Shown here in pieces: positions 22,239 through 24,989 of a stretch of DNA of 24,989 nucleotides. This DNA is from Christensenella sp. UBA5893 (GTDB lineage Bacteria; Bacillota; Clostridia; Christensenellales; UBA1242): the NCBI GenBank assembly GCA_002431905.1, contig DJER01000018.1, positions 1 to 24,989 of the forward strand. The letters run 5' to 3'. Every line of letters begins with the position of its first letter. Position 1 is the stretch's first letter. The notes below the pieces were generated by a model. It was not told the DNA's origin. It did no database searches and worked only from the letters and a program-made list of their open reading frames with translations. A program made the translations under genes and the position numbers.

Positions 22239-23003
22239 ATGGGTAAAATAATTGCATTTGCCAACCAAAAAGGTGGCGTTGGTAAAACAACTACCTGCGT
22301 TAATGTCAGTGCATACCTTGCCGTTCTTGGCAAAAAGGTATTGATTATTGACCTTGACCCACAGGGCAACGCTACTAGTGCAGTTGGTGTAGATAAAAGT
22401 AGTGATTTAAAAAGTGTTTACAATGTAATAACTGGCGAAAACTATGTTGAAGAAGTGATTGTCAAGACATGTGTTGACGGTTTGGACATTTTGCCTAGCG
22501 AAATTAACTTGGCTGGTGCTGAAATTGAACTTGTTTCTATGGACAATAGGGAAAAAGTGCTTAAAAACATACTTAACAGGCTTAAAAACTCTTATGATTA
22601 CATTTGCATAGATTGTCCACCATCATTGGGACTACTTACGGTAAACGCCCTTACAGCGTGTGATACCGTGCTTATTCCAATTCAATGTCATTTCTTTGCA
22701 CTTGAAGGACTTAGCCAACTTATGAATACTATCAAACTTGTAAAAAAGCACCTTAATTCAGCAATTGATGTTGAGGGTGTTGTGCTTACAATGAAAGATA
22801 ATAGAAGTAACTTGGTTAATCAGGTAAGCGAAGAAATTAGAAAATTCTTTGGAAAAAAGGTTTTCAATACTGCCATTCCAAGCAACATTAGACTGGCGGA
22901 AGCACCAAGCTATGGATTGCCTATTTGTAAATATGATGCAAAAAGCAAGGGCGCATTGGCATATAAAGAATTAACACTTGAAATTTTGGAAAGAAATAAA
23001 TAG
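22239..23003 (+). CDS. parA: chromosome partitioning ATPase ParA/Soj
   Basis: Walker-type ATPase that moves ParB-parS complexes along the nucleoid and, in Bacillus, also modulates DnaA. The 254-residue protein begins GKIIAFANQKGGVGKTTT, with the deviant Walker A KGGVGKTT at 11-18, including the signature Lys. DLDPQGNATSAVG and CIDCPPSLGLLTVNAL are the ParA A' and Walker B regions. It lacks an N-terminal helix-turn-helix, so it is the chromosomal (Soj) type rather than the long plasmid P1 type. AAAGGAG lies 7 bases before the ATG. parB follows after 34 bases in the same operon. Confidence 0.97.
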   Translation: MGKIIAFANQKGGVGKTTTCVNVSAYLAVLGKKVLIIDLDPQGNATSAVGVDKSSDLKSVYNVITGENYVEEVIVKTCVDGLDILPSEINLAGAEIELVSMDNREKVLKNILNRLKNSYDYICIDCPPSLGLLTVNALTACDTVLIPIQCHFFALEGLSQLMNTIKLVKKHLNSAIDVEGVVLTMKDNRSNLVNQVSEEIRKFFGKKVFNTAIPSNIRLAEAPSYGLPICKYDAKSKGALAYKELTLEILERNK

Positions 23004-23037
23004 TTATATTTTAATAAATTAAACAGGAGATAAAATT

Positions 23038-23940
23038 ATGAAAAAAGGTTTAGGAAGAGGCTTGGATAGTTTGTTTGGTGTTTACGGTGATGATGTAAGT
23101 GCTCAAGTTGGCAAAGGGACAACACAAGTTGTAAAGATGCCGGGAGATTTAGACGGAGATTTGACAAATGACACTGTTGTTGAGTTGCCACTTGCAGATA
23201 TAGACCCAAACACAAATCAGCCAAGAAAGAATTTTAATGATGCAACACTAAAGGAACTTGCAGACAGCATAAAAGTTCACGGTGTTATTCAACCTATCAT
23301 TGTTGTTAAGATGGGCGAAAGATATATGATTATTGCAGGTGAAAGAAGGTATCGTGCTTCTAAAATTGCGGGTCTTTCAACCATTCCAGCTATTGTAAAA
23401 AATTATAATGAAAAAGAAATTGCAGAAGTAAGTTTGCTTGAAAATTTGCAACGTGAAGATTTAAATCCAATGGAATGTGCAAGGGCAATGAAAAAATTGA
23501 TGACTGACTTTGGTTGGACACAAGAAACTGTTGCTGATAGACTTGGAAAATCACGTCCAGTTGTTGCAAACACAGTTAGACTTTTGAACCTAGAGCCAGA
23601 AGTTATTGATATGATTGAAAAAGGCAAAATTTCTGCTGGTCACGCAAGAAGTCTTGTTGCAGTAACCGACAAAAAGGCACAAATAAAATTGGCACATCAG
23701 GTTTGCGAAAAGAAGTTGACTGTTAGAGATTTGGAAAGAGCAGTTAAAGGTTCAAATGGCTCAAAGAACAAAATGGAGCAATCATCTGAACTTAAAGATT
23801 TAATTGAAGATATGAAGCGTGTTCTTGGCACAAAAGTTAGTGTTTTGGGCACAGACCAAAGAGGTAGAATTTACATTGACTATTACAGCAGTGCAGACTT
23901 GGACAGAATTTATGATTTAATTCAAAAACTTAAAAAATAA
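23038..23940 (+). CDS. parB: chromosome partitioning protein ParB/Spo0J
   Basis: CTP-dependent clamp that loads at parS, slides along flanking DNA and organises the origin. The 300-residue protein has an N-terminal KKGLGRGLDSLF peptide (2-13), the usual ParA-stimulating segment. The N-terminal domain has the CTP-binding GERRYRA (101-107) and ENLQRE (135-140). A helix-turn-helix region around WTQETVADRLGKSRPVVANT (160-179) contacts parS, and a C-terminal dimerisation domain (about 250-300) follows. An AGGAGA ribosome site precedes the ATG. The nearest neighbours are eight parS sites upstream of parA and one 4 bases after the parB stop. Noc is the main alternative, but the parA partner and CACGTG-type sites favour Spo0J. 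Confidence 0.97.
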   Translation: MKKGLGRGLDSLFGVYGDDVSAQVGKGTTQVVKMPGDLDGDLTNDTVVELPLADIDPNTNQPRKNFNDATLKELADSIKVHGVIQPIIVVKMGERYMIIAGERRYRASKIAGLSTIPAIVKNYNEKEIAEVSLLENLQREDLNPMECARAMKKLMTDFGWTQETVADRLGKSRPVVANTVRLLNLEPEVIDMIEKGKISAGHARSLVAVTDKKAQIKLAHQVCEKKLTVRDLERAVKGSNGSKNKMEQSSELKDLIEDMKRVLGTKVSVLGTDQRGRIYIDYYSSADLDRIYDLIQKLKK

Positions 23941-23944
23941 AATG

Positions 23945-23960
23945 TGTTTCATGTGGAACA
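23945..23960. promoter_or_regulatory. parS: parS site 9
   Basis: TGTTTCATGTGGAACA, two changes from the perfect palindrome; on the minus strand it differs from the B. subtilis consensus by one base. It begins 4 bases after the parB stop. Confidence 0.85.
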
Positions 23961-23964
23961 TACT

Positions 23965-24000
23965 AAAATATGGTTATTCAACTATAACCATATTTTTTAT
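23965..24000 (+). terminator. parAB terminator
   Basis: ATATGGTTAT (23968-23977) pairs perfectly with ATAACCATAT (23984-23993) around a 6-base loop, followed by TTTTTATTT-like sequence. Confidence 0.85.
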
Positions 24001-24202
24001 TTATATTAACGAAATCCAGAGACAAATAGTTTGAAGTGATATTTGCCGATGACTGATGTTTATTTAAACAGTGATGTCATAAATTATTGTGTAAGTTCGA
24101 AGGCAACAAAAACTTAACTTGTTCAAATTTTGCATCACATAGTTTATATTTAAGGAAATATTAGGACATATCATTAAGCACAACTGATAGTGGCATTAGT
24201 GC
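24001..24202. other. gene-free stretch between parB and the ABC gene
   Basis: I see no gene, tRNA or known RNA motif here. It separates two convergent transcription units, each with its own terminator. Confidence 0.5.
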
Positions 24203-24241
24203 AAATAAAAAGGAAATAACCCAAAATTGATTATTCCCTTT
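24203..24241 (-). terminator. terminator of the ABC exporter gene
   Basis: On the minus strand AAAGGGAATAA pairs with TTATTTCCTTT (one G-U pair) around an 11-base loop, followed by TTATTT. It lies 28 bases after the ABC stop. Confidence 0.7.
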
Positions 24242-24269
24242 GCTTATATTATTTGATTTAAGCATTTGT

Positions 24270-24989
24270 CTAGTTTTCAAATTGACTATTGTAAAGTTTT
24301 GCATAAGCTCCATTTTTTGCAAGAAGTTCGGCATGTTTACCTGTTTCAACAATAGAACCATTTTGCATTACAATTATGATATCTGCATTTTTTATTGTTG
24401 AAAGTCTGTGAGCAATTACAAATGATGTTCTATTTTTTGAAAGTTTATCCATTGCGTTTTGAATTGTTATTTCTGTTCTTGTGTCAATGTTGCTTGTTGC
24501 TTCATCCAAAATTATCATAGGACTATTTTGAATCATTGCTCTTGCAATTGTCAAAAGTTGTTTTTGACCAATTGAAACTGCTGTGTTGTCGTCCAAAACT
24601 GTGTCGTATTTTTGTGGAAGAGTGTTTATGAAATGTTCAAGTCCACATTCTTTGCAAACAAGGTCAAGTTGTTTGTCATCAACATCTGTTTTGTTAAACA
24701 CAAGGTTTTGTCTAACAGTTCCTTCAAACAGCCAAGTGTCTTGCAAAACCATTCCAAACAAGTTGTGTATGTTTTCTCTTGTTAAGTCTTTTGTGTCAAT
24801 GCCATCAATTGAAATTTTGCCACTGTCAACTTCATAAAAACGCATAAGAAGATTTACCATTGTAGTTTTTCCTGCACCCGTAGGACCAACAATTGCCACT
24901 TTTTGACCAGATTTTATATTTATTGAAAAGTTTGATATAATTGTTTTTTCTGGTGTGTAACCAAAGCAAATGTTTTCAAAATCGACATT
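24270..24989 (-). CDS. ABC exporter, ATP-binding half (5' end outside the window)
   Basis: C-terminal 239 residues of a transporter whose start lies beyond the right edge; the frame is open to the last base. Visible is a complete nucleotide-binding domain: the A-loop region FGYTPEK, Walker A GPTGAGKTT, Q-loop LQDTWLF, signature VSIGQKQLL, Walker B MIILDEATSNID and H-loop IAHRLSTIKNAD. The order and spacing match ABCB-type exporters with a fused membrane domain, usually half-transporters that dimerise. The signature reads SIGQ rather than SGGQ; the catalytic Glu after Walker B is present. Substrate cannot be inferred, and a partner half-transporter may lie outside the window. Confidence 0.92.
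   Translation of the reverse strand, partial: NVDFENICFGYTPEKTIISNFSINIKSGQKVAIVGPTGAGKTTMVNLLMRFYEVDSGKISIDGIDTKDLTRENIHNLFGMVLQDTWLFEGTVRQNLVFNKTDVDDKQLDLVCKECGLEHFINTLPQKYDTVLDDNTAVSIGQKQLLTIARAMIQNSPMIILDEATSNIDTRTEITIQNAMDKLSKNRTSFVIAHRLSTIKNADIIIVMQNGSIVETGKHAELLAKNGAYAKLYNSQFEN

Noticed and set aside
24057..24069. Short palindrome GTTTATTTAAAC after parB
   Set aside because: Five-bp arms in AT-rich DNA, not repeated elsewhere, and no T-tract or promoter context.
1..24989. CRISPR array, insertion sequence, tRNA or rRNA gene
   Set aside because: No regularly spaced direct repeats, transposase, cloverleaf or rRNA-like sequence was seen; the nine parS sites have irregular spacing and are palindromic ParB sites, not CRISPR repeats.

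Overview
The window is about 25 kb of very AT-rich bacterial chromosome spanning the replication-origin neighbourhood of a low-GC Gram-positive-type bacterium. It is most likely an uncultured member of the Bacillota/Clostridia. The basis is the gene set (rpmH, rnpA, yidD, yidC, jag, rsmG, parA, parB, dnaA, dnaN, recF, gyrB, gyrA), strong GGAG ribosome sites, U-rich hairpin terminators, Firmicute-type parS sites and TGA used as stop.

Left part (1-12,140): two head-to-head XRE-type repressor genes share a 100-bp control region with two matching 17-bp palindromic operators. A DUF975-type membrane protein follows. A long leftward block then runs from the origin side: recF and a MazG-like pyrophosphohydrolase, a CaCA-family Na+/Ca2+ exchanger, gyrB-gyrA and leuS. 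About 85 bp between leuS and gyrA carries phased T-tracts.

Centre (12,140-16,690): dnaA points right, against its neighbours. A flavodoxin-like gene, a two-helix membrane/coiled-coil protein and dnaN point left. The 507-bp divergent gap between dnaN and rpmH holds a cluster of DnaA-box-like 9-mers next to an AT-rich tract. It is also the point where gene orientation switches, so it is the best oriC candidate. dnaA lies about 2.5 kb away and is inverted relative to the usual oriC-dnaA-dnaN-recF-gyrB-gyrA order.

Right part (16,690-24,989): rpmH, rnpA, yidD, yidC and jag form the usual tightly packed rightward cluster. rsmG follows with its own promoter, and mnmE and mnmG, which often lie between jag and rsmG, are absent. 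A 1.6-kb stretch without credible genes carries eight parS-type ParB-binding palindromes, then come parA and parB, then a ninth parS just after the parB stop. The window ends inside a leftward ABC exporter gene.

Together the genes cover replication initiation (DnaA, DnaN), DNA topology (GyrAB), repair (RecF), origin segregation (ParA, ParB, parS), ribosome and tRNA maturation (RpmH, RnpA, RsmG, LeuRS) and membrane protein insertion (YidC, YidD, with Jag). The most striking unexplained item is the dense parS array in the place where Bacillus carries noc.
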